This document shows positions 25,780 through 32,482 of a stretch of DNA of 64,000 nt, in pieces. The stretch lies in the NCBI RefSeq assembly GCF_000716785.1, contig NZ_JNYY01000006.1:496001-560000 (forward strand). Direction: 5' to 3'. The notes under the pieces were generated by a model. It saw nothing but the letters and a program-made list of their open reading frames with translations, made no database searches and was not told the origin of the DNA. Numbering within the stretch: the first letter of the stretch is position 1; every line of letters starts with the position of its first letter. A program made the translations under genes and the position numbers. This stretch comes from Amycolatopsis vancoresmycina. Lineage in GTDB: Bacteria; Actinomycetota; Actinomycetes; Mycobacteriales; Pseudonocardiaceae.

Positions 25780-27465
25780 TCAACCCTGCGCGGTCCGGGA
25801 CAGGACCTGCTCGTTCCACCAGTAGTAGAGCTTGTCCAGCTCGTCGTTGCCGGTGACCCTCGTGGACAGCAGGACGCCGGCCAGCAGGCGCTGCCCGTCC
25901 GTCCACACGAGCTGGGCCGGGTCGCCGAGGAAGCACGTCAGGTAGTCGCCGGGCAGCGGGTTCGGCGTCTCCGCTCGGTAGTACGTGCCCCAGATCTTCG
26001 GCACCTTCTTCGGGCGGCACGCGCCTTGGGCGTCGTTGCGGGTCAGGCCCTGGGTCTTCACGACGTCCTGGAAGAACGCGTTCATCGCACCGGCGTCGGC
26101 GAAACGCAGGAACCGGGCGCCGGTCGGCTGCGGAAGGATGACGTTGCCGGAGTGGACGTCGCCGACCGTCGAGTCGGTGCACTCGACCGCGGCCACCGCG
26201 CCCGCGGACGGCGCCGCGTCGGTGCACGTCTCTCCCTTGTAGACGGCGGGAAGAGCGTCGCGCAGCTTGGTGTCGTGCGGCGGCTTCGATTCCGAAGTGG
26301 ACGGTGGGTCCGACGTGGTTTCCGTGGGCGGCGGGGAACTCCCGGCTTCGGATGTGGTGGCCGGGTCCGGGGTCGACGGTCCCGGCCCGGCGGTCTGGGT
26401 CGTCCTGTCCCGCGTCACGACGTAGGTGATCACCAAGGCCACCACGACGATCCCCGCCAAGGCGGCGCACAGCGCGATCCACCGGTTCCGCCGCGGCTTC
26501 GCGGCCGGCGGGACGGCCGGCGGCGGCCCGGTGAACGGGCCCGGGCGCGGAGCGGTCGGGAGCGGCATCGGCCGGGGCGGGGTCATCGGCGCCGGAGCGG
26601 TGTGCGGCACCGGCCCGGGCAGAGTCTTCTGCCACGTCGGGAAGGGCGGCGCGGGCGCGGTCAGTGCCGCGCGGACGGCGTCGGCGAACGCGCTCGCCGT
26701 CGGGTACCGGTCGGCGGGGCGTTTCGCCATGCCGCGCGCCACCACGGCGTCCAGGCCCGGCGGCAGGCCCGGCCGCGCCTGGGAGAGCACCGGCGGCGGC
26801 GCGGTCAGGTGCGCGCCCATCTGCGCGGCCGCGCCCTCGGCCGGGAACGGGCGGCGCCCGGTGAGGCATTCGAAGAACACGCACGCGAGCGCGTAGACGT
26901 CGACGAGCCCGGTGACCGGGGCCTCGCCGAAGCGTTCCGGTGCCATGTAGTCGAGGGTGCCGATCACGTTGCCGGTGCCGGTGATCGACGTCCCTTCGGC
27001 GGTCATCGACCGCGCGATCCCGAAGTCCACGAGGTACACGAAGCCGGCGTCCGTGACGAGCACGTTCGACGGCTTGACGTCGCGGTGCACCAGGCCGTCG
27101 GCGTGGGCGGCGTCGAGCGCACCGGCGACCTGCGCCACGATCTCGGCAGCCCGCCCGGGCTCGAGCGGCCCGGCTTCGAGGAGTTCCTTGAGGTCGCGGC
27201 CTTCGACGAGCCGCATGTCGAGGTAGAGGCGGCCGTCGATCTCGCCGTAGGCGTGGATCGGGATCACGTGCGGTTCCCGCAGCCGCGCGACGATCTGCGA
27301 CTCGCGGCGGAACCGCGCGCGGAAGGCTTCGTCGGCGACGAACGGATCGGACAGCAGCTTGAGCGCGACGACGCGGTCGTGCGCGGTGTCGTAGGCGCGG
27401 TGGACCTCGCCCATGCCACCGCGGCCGAGCAGGCCCTCGATCCGGTACGGCCCGAACTGCTCCAT
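25780..27465 (-). CDS. Transmembrane Ser/Thr protein kinase
   Basis: 561 residues. A Hanks-type kinase domain covers residues 7-265: glycine loop LLGRGGMGEV (12-21), catalytic Lys36 in VVALKLL, HRDVKPSN (~127) and DFGIARS (~148). Then comes a Pro-rich juxtamembrane linker, one TM helix (~330-352, IALCAALAGIVVVALVITYVV), a Thr/Pro/Ser-rich stalk, and an extracellular ~130-residue domain with four Cys (CTDAA..., VECTDS, GACRP, YLTCF). No PASTA repeats, so the sensed ligand differs from PknB. ATG 27465 follows GGGGAGAACG. It sits upstream of the copy B enzyme on the same strand, so a wall-sensing role is possible but unproven. Confidence 0.88.
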   Translation of the reverse strand: MEQFGPYRIEGLLGRGGMGEVHRAYDTAHDRVVALKLLSDPFVADEAFRARFRRESQIVARLREPHVIPIHAYGEIDGRLYLDMRLVEGRDLKELLEAGPLEPGRAAEIVAQVAGALDAAHADGLVHRDVKPSNVLVTDAGFVYLVDFGIARSMTAEGTSITGTGNVIGTLDYMAPERFGEAPVTGLVDVYALACVFFECLTGRRPFPAEGAAAQMGAHLTAPPPVLSQARPGLPPGLDAVVARGMAKRPADRYPTASAFADAVRAALTAPAPPFPTWQKTLPGPVPHTAPAPMTPPRPMPLPTAPRPGPFTGPPPAVPPAAKPRRNRWIALCAALAGIVVVALVITYVVTRDRTTQTAGPGPSTPDPATTSEAGSSPPPTETTSDPPSTSESKPPHDTKLRDALPAVYKGETCTDAAPSAGAVAAVECTDSTVGDVHSGNVILPQPTGARFLRFADAGAMNAFFQDVVKTQGLTRNDAQGACRPKKVPKIWGTYYRAETPNPLPGDYLTCFLGDPAQLVWTDGQRLLAGVLLSTRVTGNDELDKLYYWWNEQVLSRTAQG

Positions 27466-27508
27466 CGTTCTCCCCAAGCCCCCCGGCTTGAACACCCTGC
27501 TGCAACAA

Positions 27509-27554
27509 CCGGGGCTTCGCCCCGGGCCGGGGGCTCCGCCACCCGGAACCCCCG
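27509..27554. repeat. Double GC hairpin, probable dispersed intergenic element
   Basis: Two adjacent hairpins upstream of the kinase: CCGGGGC-TTC-GCCCCGG (27509-27525) and an 11-bp stem with one mismatch (27528-27538 with 27544-27554). This type of GGGGCTTCGCCCC/GGGGGCTCCGCC element is, to my knowledge, common in intergenic DNA of Amycolatopsis-like genomes. Its role is unknown. Confidence 0.5.
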
Positions 27555-27635
27555 AAAGATGGCCTGCTGGCCGACGCAAATGCTAAGCGGCAGGTTCCCC
27601 GGAACGGCGGCGAAGTCACCCAACCGTTGAGCACG

Positions 27636-27641
27636 TATCCT
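27636..27641 (+). promoter_or_regulatory. -10 box (TATCCT) of the metallophosphoesterase
   Basis: TATCCT ends 7 bases before GTG 27649: a leaderless promoter. It supports that start codon. Confidence 0.55.
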
Positions 27642-27648
27642 GGAGTTC

Positions 27649-28629
27649 GTGAGCACGCTCAGTAACACACGCACGTCGGGGGCGACGGCCGCGCGCCTCG
27701 CCGCGGGGACGGTGGCGCTCGGCGTCGCGACCCTCGGTTACGCCGTCGGCATCGAACGGCGCCGCTGGACCCTCCGCACCGCCGAACTGCCGGTGCTGGC
27801 GCCGGGGTCGCGGCCGTTCACCATCCTGCACGTCTCGGACCTGCACATGCTGCCCGGACACCACAGCAAGCAGCGCTGGGTCGCCGCGCTCGACGAACTG
27901 GACCCGGACCTCGTGGTCAACACCGGCGACAACCTGTCGCACCGGACGGCCGTGCCGGCGGTGCTGCGGGCGCTGGGCCCGCTGCTCGACCGGCCCGGGG
28001 TGTTCGTCTTCGGCAGCAACGACTACTACGCGCCCAAGCCGAAGAACCCGGCCCGCTACCTGATGCCGCAGGGCAAGAAGAAGCGCATCCACGGCATCCA
28101 GCTGCCGTGGCGCGACCTGCGCGCGGCGTTCGTCGAGCACGGCTGGACGGACCTGACGCACGTCCGCCGCACGATCGACGTCGGCGGGCAGCGGGTGTTC
28201 GCGGCCGGCGTCGACGACCCGCACCTGCGCCGCGACCGCTACGCCGACATCGCGGGCCCGGCCGACAGCGGCGCGGCCGTCCGCCTCGGCGTGACGCACT
28301 CGCCGGAGCCCCGGGTGCTGGACACGTTCGCCACGGACGGTTACGACCTGGTCCTGGCGGGCCACACCCACGGCGGCCAGCTCCGGCTCCCGGGCTACGG
28401 CGCGATCGTCACCAACTGTGACCTGGATCGCAGCCGGGCGCGGGGCGCGTCGAGGTGGGGGGCGCACATGTGGCTGCACGTCTCGGCGGGGTTGGGGACG
28501 TCACCGTGGGCGCCGGCCCGGTTCGCTTGCCCGCCCGAGGCGAGCCTGTTGACGCTGGTCCCGCGGGGGTCGGGGTCGAACGAGCCGCGAAAGGCAGCCC
28601 CCCGTAAAGCCCGCGACAGCATCCGCTAG
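27649..28629 (+). CDS. Metallophosphoesterase (Rv3683-like)
   Basis: 326 residues with an N-terminal hydrophobic segment (LAAGTVALGVATLGYAVG) and the calcineurin-like metal motifs in order: SDLHM (D-x-H), NTGDN, GSNDYY, VTHSPE and AGHTHGGQ. It is probably membrane-associated with the active site in the cytoplasm or periplasm. In mycobacteria this gene directly follows ponA2. Here 11.5 kb separates them. The C-terminal ~25 residues are basic and likely disordered. Confidence 0.88.
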   Translation: MSTLSNTRTSGATAARLAAGTVALGVATLGYAVGIERRRWTLRTAELPVLAPGSRPFTILHVSDLHMLPGHHSKQRWVAALDELDPDLVVNTGDNLSHRTAVPAVLRALGPLLDRPGVFVFGSNDYYAPKPKNPARYLMPQGKKKRIHGIQLPWRDLRAAFVEHGWTDLTHVRRTIDVGGQRVFAAGVDDPHLRRDRYADIAGPADSGAAVRLGVTHSPEPRVLDTFATDGYDLVLAGHTHGGQLRLPGYGAIVTNCDLDRSRARGASRWGAHMWLHVSAGLGTSPWAPARFACPPEASLLTLVPRGSGSNEPRKAAPRKARDSIR

Positions 28630-28657
28630 ACTTCTCGACGACCCGATAGCAAGACCT

Positions 28658-28731
28658 CGGGGTGTGGCGCAGCTTGGTAGCGTGCCTCGTTCGGGTCGAG
28701 GAGGTCGTGGGTTCGAATCCCGCCACCCCGA
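28658..28731 (+). tRNA. tRNA-Pro (anticodon CGG)
   Basis: A 74-nt cloverleaf can be folded by eye. Acceptor CGGGGTG/CACCCCG, D stem GCGC/GCGT with loop containing TTGG, anticodon stem CCTCG/CGAGG with loop TTCGGGT (anticodon CGG at 28692-28694), 5-nt variable loop, T stem GTGGG/CCCGC with TTCGAAT. Discriminator A; no CCA encoded. It starts 29 bases after the metallophosphoesterase stop. Confidence 0.95.
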
Positions 28732-28736
28732 CGAGT

Positions 28737-28766
28737 AAGAGCCGGTGTCTTCGGACACCGGCTCTT
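28737..28766 (+). terminator. Terminator after tRNA-Pro
   Basis: Perfect 13-bp stem (28737-? to 28749 with 28754-28766) closed by a UUCG loop, five bases after the tRNA. It also lies at the 3' end of the convergent methyltransferase gene. Confidence 0.88.
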
Positions 28767-28772
28767 CTGGTT

Positions 28773-29546
28773 TCAGGGCCGGGTCGCCGTCACCTCCACC
28801 CAGCACTGACTGAAATCCCCGTCACCACCGCGGGTCCACATCCAGGCCGACCGGGCCGCACTCGCCAGCTGGTCGCGGTCGCGGGCGTACGCCGGGTCCG
28901 CGATCGCCGCGTCGAGGCGGGACTCCACGTACTTCGCCAGGTCGCGGTAACTCATGTCCTCGCGGTACTTCGCGCGCGAGGCCACCTCCGTGAACCCCGC
29001 CCGGACGCACTCCTCCGCGATGTTCCGCCCGGCGAACGGGTTGCCGCCCGCGCGGCGGCGCAGGAGGTAGTGCCCCCTCAGTGCCGCGTCGACGTTCGCC
29101 GTCTTCGGGCGCAGCCTGGCCTTGCTCCAGTCCGATGTGGACAACGCCAGCTTCCCGCCGGGGCGGAGCACCCGGCGCAACTCCGCCAGCGCGTCCGCCG
29201 GTGCCGAAAGGTGCTCGAACAACGCGTGCGAGAACGCCACGTCCACGCTGCCGTCCGCGAACGGCAGGTCGTACGCCGAGCCGACCACGAAGTCCACTGT
29301 GGACCTTCCGGCGCGGCGGGCCGCCTCGCGGGCGAGCACCACCTGGCCCGCGTCGCGGTCGACGCCCGTCACCCGGGATTCCGCGGCCAGGCCCAGCGTG
29401 ATCGAGCCCGGGCCGCAGCCGAGGTCGACCACCCACGTGCCCGGCCGGAACAGGGGCTGGGCGAACGTCGCGCGCTCGGCAGCCGTGCGCGCGGACATCA
29501 TCGTGACCGCGTCTGCACCGTAGCCCGGCGCGTAACCCTCCAGCAC
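28773..29546 (-). CDS. Class I SAM-dependent methyltransferase
   Basis: 257 residues. Motif I is VVDLGCGPGSI near residue 40, followed by the acidic end of strand 2 (TGVDRD), the SAM-adenine region (FVVGSAYDLPFADGSVD) and LRPGGKLALST, as in UbiE/Methyltransf_11 proteins. The substrate is unknown. I choose GTG 29546 because TACTGT (29559-29554) sits exactly 7 bases upstream on this strand. An in-frame GTG at 29555 lies inside that box. Confidence 0.82.
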   Translation of the reverse strand: MLEGYAPGYGADAVTMMSARTAAERATFAQPLFRPGTWVVDLGCGPGSITLGLAAESRVTGVDRDAGQVVLAREAARRAGRSTVDFVVGSAYDLPFADGSVDVAFSHALFEHLSAPADALAELRRVLRPGGKLALSTSDWSKARLRPKTANVDAALRGHYLLRRRAGGNPFAGRNIAEECVRAGFTEVASRAKYREDMSYRDLAKYVESRLDAAIADPAYARDRDQLASAARSAWMWTRGGDGDFSQCWVEVTATRP

Positions 29547-29553
29547 CCCGCAC

Positions 29554-29579
29554 ACAGTACGGCCAGAAGGTGGCAGGAT
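29554..29579. promoter_or_regulatory. Back-to-back -10 boxes of methyltransferase and S9 peptidase
   Basis: Minus strand TACTGT (29559-29554) is 7 bases from GTG 29546. Plus strand CAGGAT (29574-29579) is 6 bases from GTG 29586. The two genes are divergent with only 39 bp between starts, so the promoters must overlap and could be co-regulated. Confidence 0.5.
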
Positions 29580-29585
29580 CGAGGG

Positions 29586-31436
29586 GTGAGCACGCAGTCA
29601 GCCAACCAATATCCGCCCGCGGTGGTCCCGGACCGGCTGTTCGACGACGCCGAAGCCGAAGCCCGCTGGCGCGCCCGCTTCCACGCCCCGCGCATCACCG
29701 TGCCCGAGTGGGCCCGCGACGCCCCGGAAGCCAACGTCTACGCCTCCAACGCCAGCGGTGTCTGGGAGGTCTACGCCTGGAACCGCGCGACGGACGAGCA
29801 CCGCCGCGTCACCGACCGGCCCAACGGCACCCTCCACGCCACGCCGTCACCCGACGGCGAGTGGATCTGGTGGTTCGACGACACCGACGGCGACGAGTTC
29901 GGCTCCTGGGTCCGCGAGCCGTTCGCCGCGACCGAGGGCAGCAAGCCGGAGAAGGCCGTCCCCGACGTCCACGACGGCTACCAGGCCGGGCTCGAGATCG
30001 GCGCGAAGATCGTCGCGGTCGGCGTCTCGACCGACGACGGCAGCGAGCTCTTCGCCCGGATCGGTGGCGAGACGCGCCGCTTCTACAGCCACCCGGACGA
30101 CGCCGGCATCGCGGCCCTGTCCCGCGACGAAAGCCTGATCGCGATCTCGCACTCCGAGCACGGCGACTCGCGCCACCCCGCGCTGCGGGTGCTCACGGCC
30201 GACGGGTTCGAAGCCGTCGCCGAGAAGTGGGACGGCGAGGGCAAGGGCCTGTCCGCGCTCGAGTTCTCGCCGCTGCCCGGCGACCAGCGCCTGCTGGTGC
30301 TGCACGAACGGCGGGGCCGCGAGGAGCTGCTCGTCTGGGACGTCCGGGCGGACAGCGAGACCGAAATCGAACTGGACCTGCCCGGCGAGGTCGTCGCCGG
30401 CTGGTACCCGGACGCGCGCGCCCTGCTCGTCGTCCACTTCCACGAGGGCCGCAGTTCGTTGCACCGCTACGACATCGACTCGGCCGAATTGTCCCCATTG
30501 GACACTCCGGCCGGCCGGATCGGCGGCGCGGGCGTCCGCCCGGACGGCACGGTCGAGTACTCGTGGTCCAGCGCCGCCGAGCCGGCCGCGGTCCGGGCGC
30601 GGACCACCGACGGCACCGACGCGATCCTGCTCGAGCCGCCGGGCGAGCGGGCACCGGGCTCGGAGCCGGTGACCGACGCGTTCGTCGAAGGCGTCGGCGG
30701 GCGGATCCACGCGCTGGTCTCGCGGCCTTCGGGCGCGCCGGAGGGTCCGCTCCCGACGGTGTTCTCCCTGCACGGCGGCCCGCACGCGGCGGACGAGGAC
30801 CGCTTCTCGGCTTATCGGGCGACCTGGCTCGACGCCGGGTTCGCGGTGGTCGAGGTCAACTACCGCGGTTCGACCGGCTACGGCTCGGCCTGGCGCGACG
30901 CCATCGAGGGCCGGCCCGGCCTGACCGAGCTGGAGGACGTCGCCGCGGTCCACGACTGGGCCGTCCAAACCGGACTCAGCGACCCGGCGAAGTGCGTCGT
31001 GAACGGCGCGTCGTGGGGCGGCTACCTGTCCCTGCTCGCGCTCGGCACCCAGCCGGCGCGGTGGGCGGCGGGGGTCGCCGGGGTGCCGGTGGCGGACTAC
31101 GTCGCCGCGTACGAGGACGAAATGGAGCAGCTGCGCTCGTTCGACCGCGGGATCTTCGGCGGCTCGCCGGAGGACGTGCCCGCGGTGTACCGGGAGTGCT
31201 CGCCGATCACGTACGTCGACGCCGTGACGGCGCCGGTGCTCGTGCTGGCCGGCGACAACGACCCGCGCTGCCCGATCCGCCAGATCGAGAACTACCTCGA
31301 CCGGCTCGGCGGCCGCGACCTGCACCACGAGTTCTACCGCTACGACGCGGGCCACGGTTCGCTGGTGATCGCCGAGACGATCAAGCAGACCGCGATCGAG
31401 GTCCACTTCGCGCTGCGGGCCCTCGGCCTGCGCTGA
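29586..31436 (+). CDS. S9-family (prolyl oligopeptidase-like) serine peptidase
   Basis: 616 residues. The N-terminal ~340 residues form a beta-propeller-like region (repeats such as GVWEVYAWNR, PDGEWIWWFDDTDGDEFGSW). The C-terminal alpha/beta hydrolase has nucleophile Ser476 in GASWGGY, the catalytic Asp in GDNDPRCP (~557) and His in DAGHGS (~589). A dipeptidyl or oligo-peptidase active in the cytoplasm (no signal peptide). The frame is open far upstream through the tRNA region, but GTG 29586 matches the -10 and the family start. Confidence 0.88.
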   Translation: MSTQSANQYPPAVVPDRLFDDAEAEARWRARFHAPRITVPEWARDAPEANVYASNASGVWEVYAWNRATDEHRRVTDRPNGTLHATPSPDGEWIWWFDDTDGDEFGSWVREPFAATEGSKPEKAVPDVHDGYQAGLEIGAKIVAVGVSTDDGSELFARIGGETRRFYSHPDDAGIAALSRDESLIAISHSEHGDSRHPALRVLTADGFEAVAEKWDGEGKGLSALEFSPLPGDQRLLVLHERRGREELLVWDVRADSETEIELDLPGEVVAGWYPDARALLVVHFHEGRSSLHRYDIDSAELSPLDTPAGRIGGAGVRPDGTVEYSWSSAAEPAAVRARTTDGTDAILLEPPGERAPGSEPVTDAFVEGVGGRIHALVSRPSGAPEGPLPTVFSLHGGPHAADEDRFSAYRATWLDAGFAVVEVNYRGSTGYGSAWRDAIEGRPGLTELEDVAAVHDWAVQTGLSDPAKCVVNGASWGGYLSLLALGTQPARWAAGVAGVPVADYVAAYEDEMEQLRSFDRGIFGGSPEDVPAVYRECSPITYVDAVTAPVLVLAGDNDPRCPIRQIENYLDRLGGRDLHHEFYRYDAGHGSLVIAETIKQTAIEVHFALRALGLR

Positions 31437-31441
31437 CGCTG

Positions 31442-31470
31442 CGCCGGGAGGCCGGTCCGGCCTCCCGGCG
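31442..31470. terminator. Bidirectional terminator
   Basis: Perfect 12-bp stem (31442-31453 with 31459-31470) with loop GGTCC, between the convergent S9 peptidase and tautomerase genes. An outer GCTGAC/GTCAGC pairing extends the structure over both stop codons. Confidence 0.8.
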
Positions 31471-31472
31471 GG

Positions 31473-31658
31473 TCAGCGTTCGGAGTACAGGACGCCGCCG
31501 CTGGCCCAGTGGTCGGCGCCGACCTCGACCAGCGTCACCTGGACGCCCTCGGGCTTCCCGCCGCAGGTGCGGACGAACGCGTCGGTCAGCTCGCGGACCA
31601 AGGCGCTCTTCTGGGCCGGGGTACGGCCGGGGAACATGGCAACGCTGATCATCGGCAT
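31473..31658 (-). CDS. 4-oxalocrotonate tautomerase-like protein
   Basis: 61 residues beginning M-P-M-I-S-V. In this superfamily the Met is removed and Pro1 is the catalytic base. GRTPAQKSALVRELTDAF matches the family helix. Small homo-oligomeric enzymes tautomerising 2-hydroxydienoates or related keto acids; the substrate here is unknown. It is followed on the same strand 10 bases upstream by the TIGR03085-like gene, so the two are probably co-transcribed. Confidence 0.85.
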   Translation of the reverse strand: MPMISVAMFPGRTPAQKSALVRELTDAFVRTCGGKPEGVQVTLVEVGADHWASGGVLYSER

Positions 31659-31667
31659 GGGCGCAGC

Positions 31668-32294
31668 CTAGAGCCCCCGGTTCACCGCCTGCAGCCGCCC
31701 GACGGCGGCCGCGTCCCCCTCGAAGTCCAGGTGAACGGCGTCCCGGCCGAAGACGAACAGCAGCAGGTCCACCGGCTCCCCGACGATCGTCACCGGATCG
31801 GGCCCGGTCTTGACGGCGGCCTCCCGGCCGTCCTTGGTGCGCAGCGTCACGCCGACGGGCGACTTGCGGAGGTTCAGCTTCGCCGCCTGCGTCGCCGACC
31901 GCCAGGCGGCGGCGTCCCGGGTGGGGTCCGCGGGCCGCGGCGCCCACCCGTCCTGCGCGCGCCGCACGTCCTCGTGGTGGACGAGGAACTCGGCGGTGTT
32001 GGTGAGTTCGTCGAGCGGGCCGATGGCGGTGGGCCAGAACTTCGACGGCCCCCGCCGCACCTGCGCGACCAGCTCCGCCCAGGGTTTCGCGGCGTAGCGG
32101 TCCTGGACTTTCTGCGTGTACCCGGCGAGCGCGGGCACGACGATCCCCGGAGCGGCGTCCGCCCGGTGCTCCCGCACGACGAGGTGGGCGGCGAGATCCC
32201 GCGTGGTCCAGCCCTCGCACAACGTCGGCGCATCGGGCCCGAGTTCTTCGAAGAGCGCACTCAGCGCCCGGCGTTCGTCAGCAGCGACACCCAT
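31668..32294 (-). CDS. TIGR03085-like (maleylpyruvate isomerase/DinB-fold) protein
   Basis: 208 residues of the mycothiol-dependent maleylpyruvate isomerase/DinB four-helix fold. It has DERRALSALFEELGPDAPTLCEGWTT-type start, HLVVREHRAD and LVHHEDVRRA carrying the conserved histidines that bind a divalent metal. Function of this actinobacterial subgroup is unknown; some members are mycothiol-dependent transferases. ATG 32294 is where the conserved region starts. It is probably cotranscribed with the tautomerase downstream. Confidence 0.78.
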   Translation of the reverse strand: MGVAADERRALSALFEELGPDAPTLCEGWTTRDLAAHLVVREHRADAAPGIVVPALAGYTQKVQDRYAAKPWAELVAQVRRGPSKFWPTAIGPLDELTNTAEFLVHHEDVRRAQDGWAPRPADPTRDAAAWRSATQAAKLNLRKSPVGVTLRTKDGREAAVKTGPDPVTIVGEPVDLLLFVFGRDAVHLDFEGDAAAVGRLQAVNRGL

Positions 32295-32470
32295 GTGAGC
32301 GAGGTTACCCGCCGGTAGACGCCCTTGGCGACGGGAAGAGACGCCCGGCACGTCTCGCCTTCCTGCCGCCGGACGCGGCCCGGGCGTGGCACGTTACGCC
32401 ACTCAGGTGATCACAAGACCACCTTTGCAGCAGATCAGCCTGCCGGGTACCTGTGGTCCGCCAGAGGCGT

Positions 32471-32476
32471 CACAAT
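32471..32476 (+). promoter_or_regulatory. Possible -10 box (CACAAT) of the NACHT gene
   Basis: CACAAT ends 6 bases before ATG 32483. The 190 bp between this gene and the TIGR03085 start contain no other gene. Confidence 0.35.
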
Positions 32477-32482
32477 ACGGCG

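Noticed and set aside
28662..29585. Extension of the S9 peptidase back through tRNA-Pro
   Set aside because: It would read through a tRNA and an oppositely oriented methyltransferase; the promoter and family start indicate GTG 29586.
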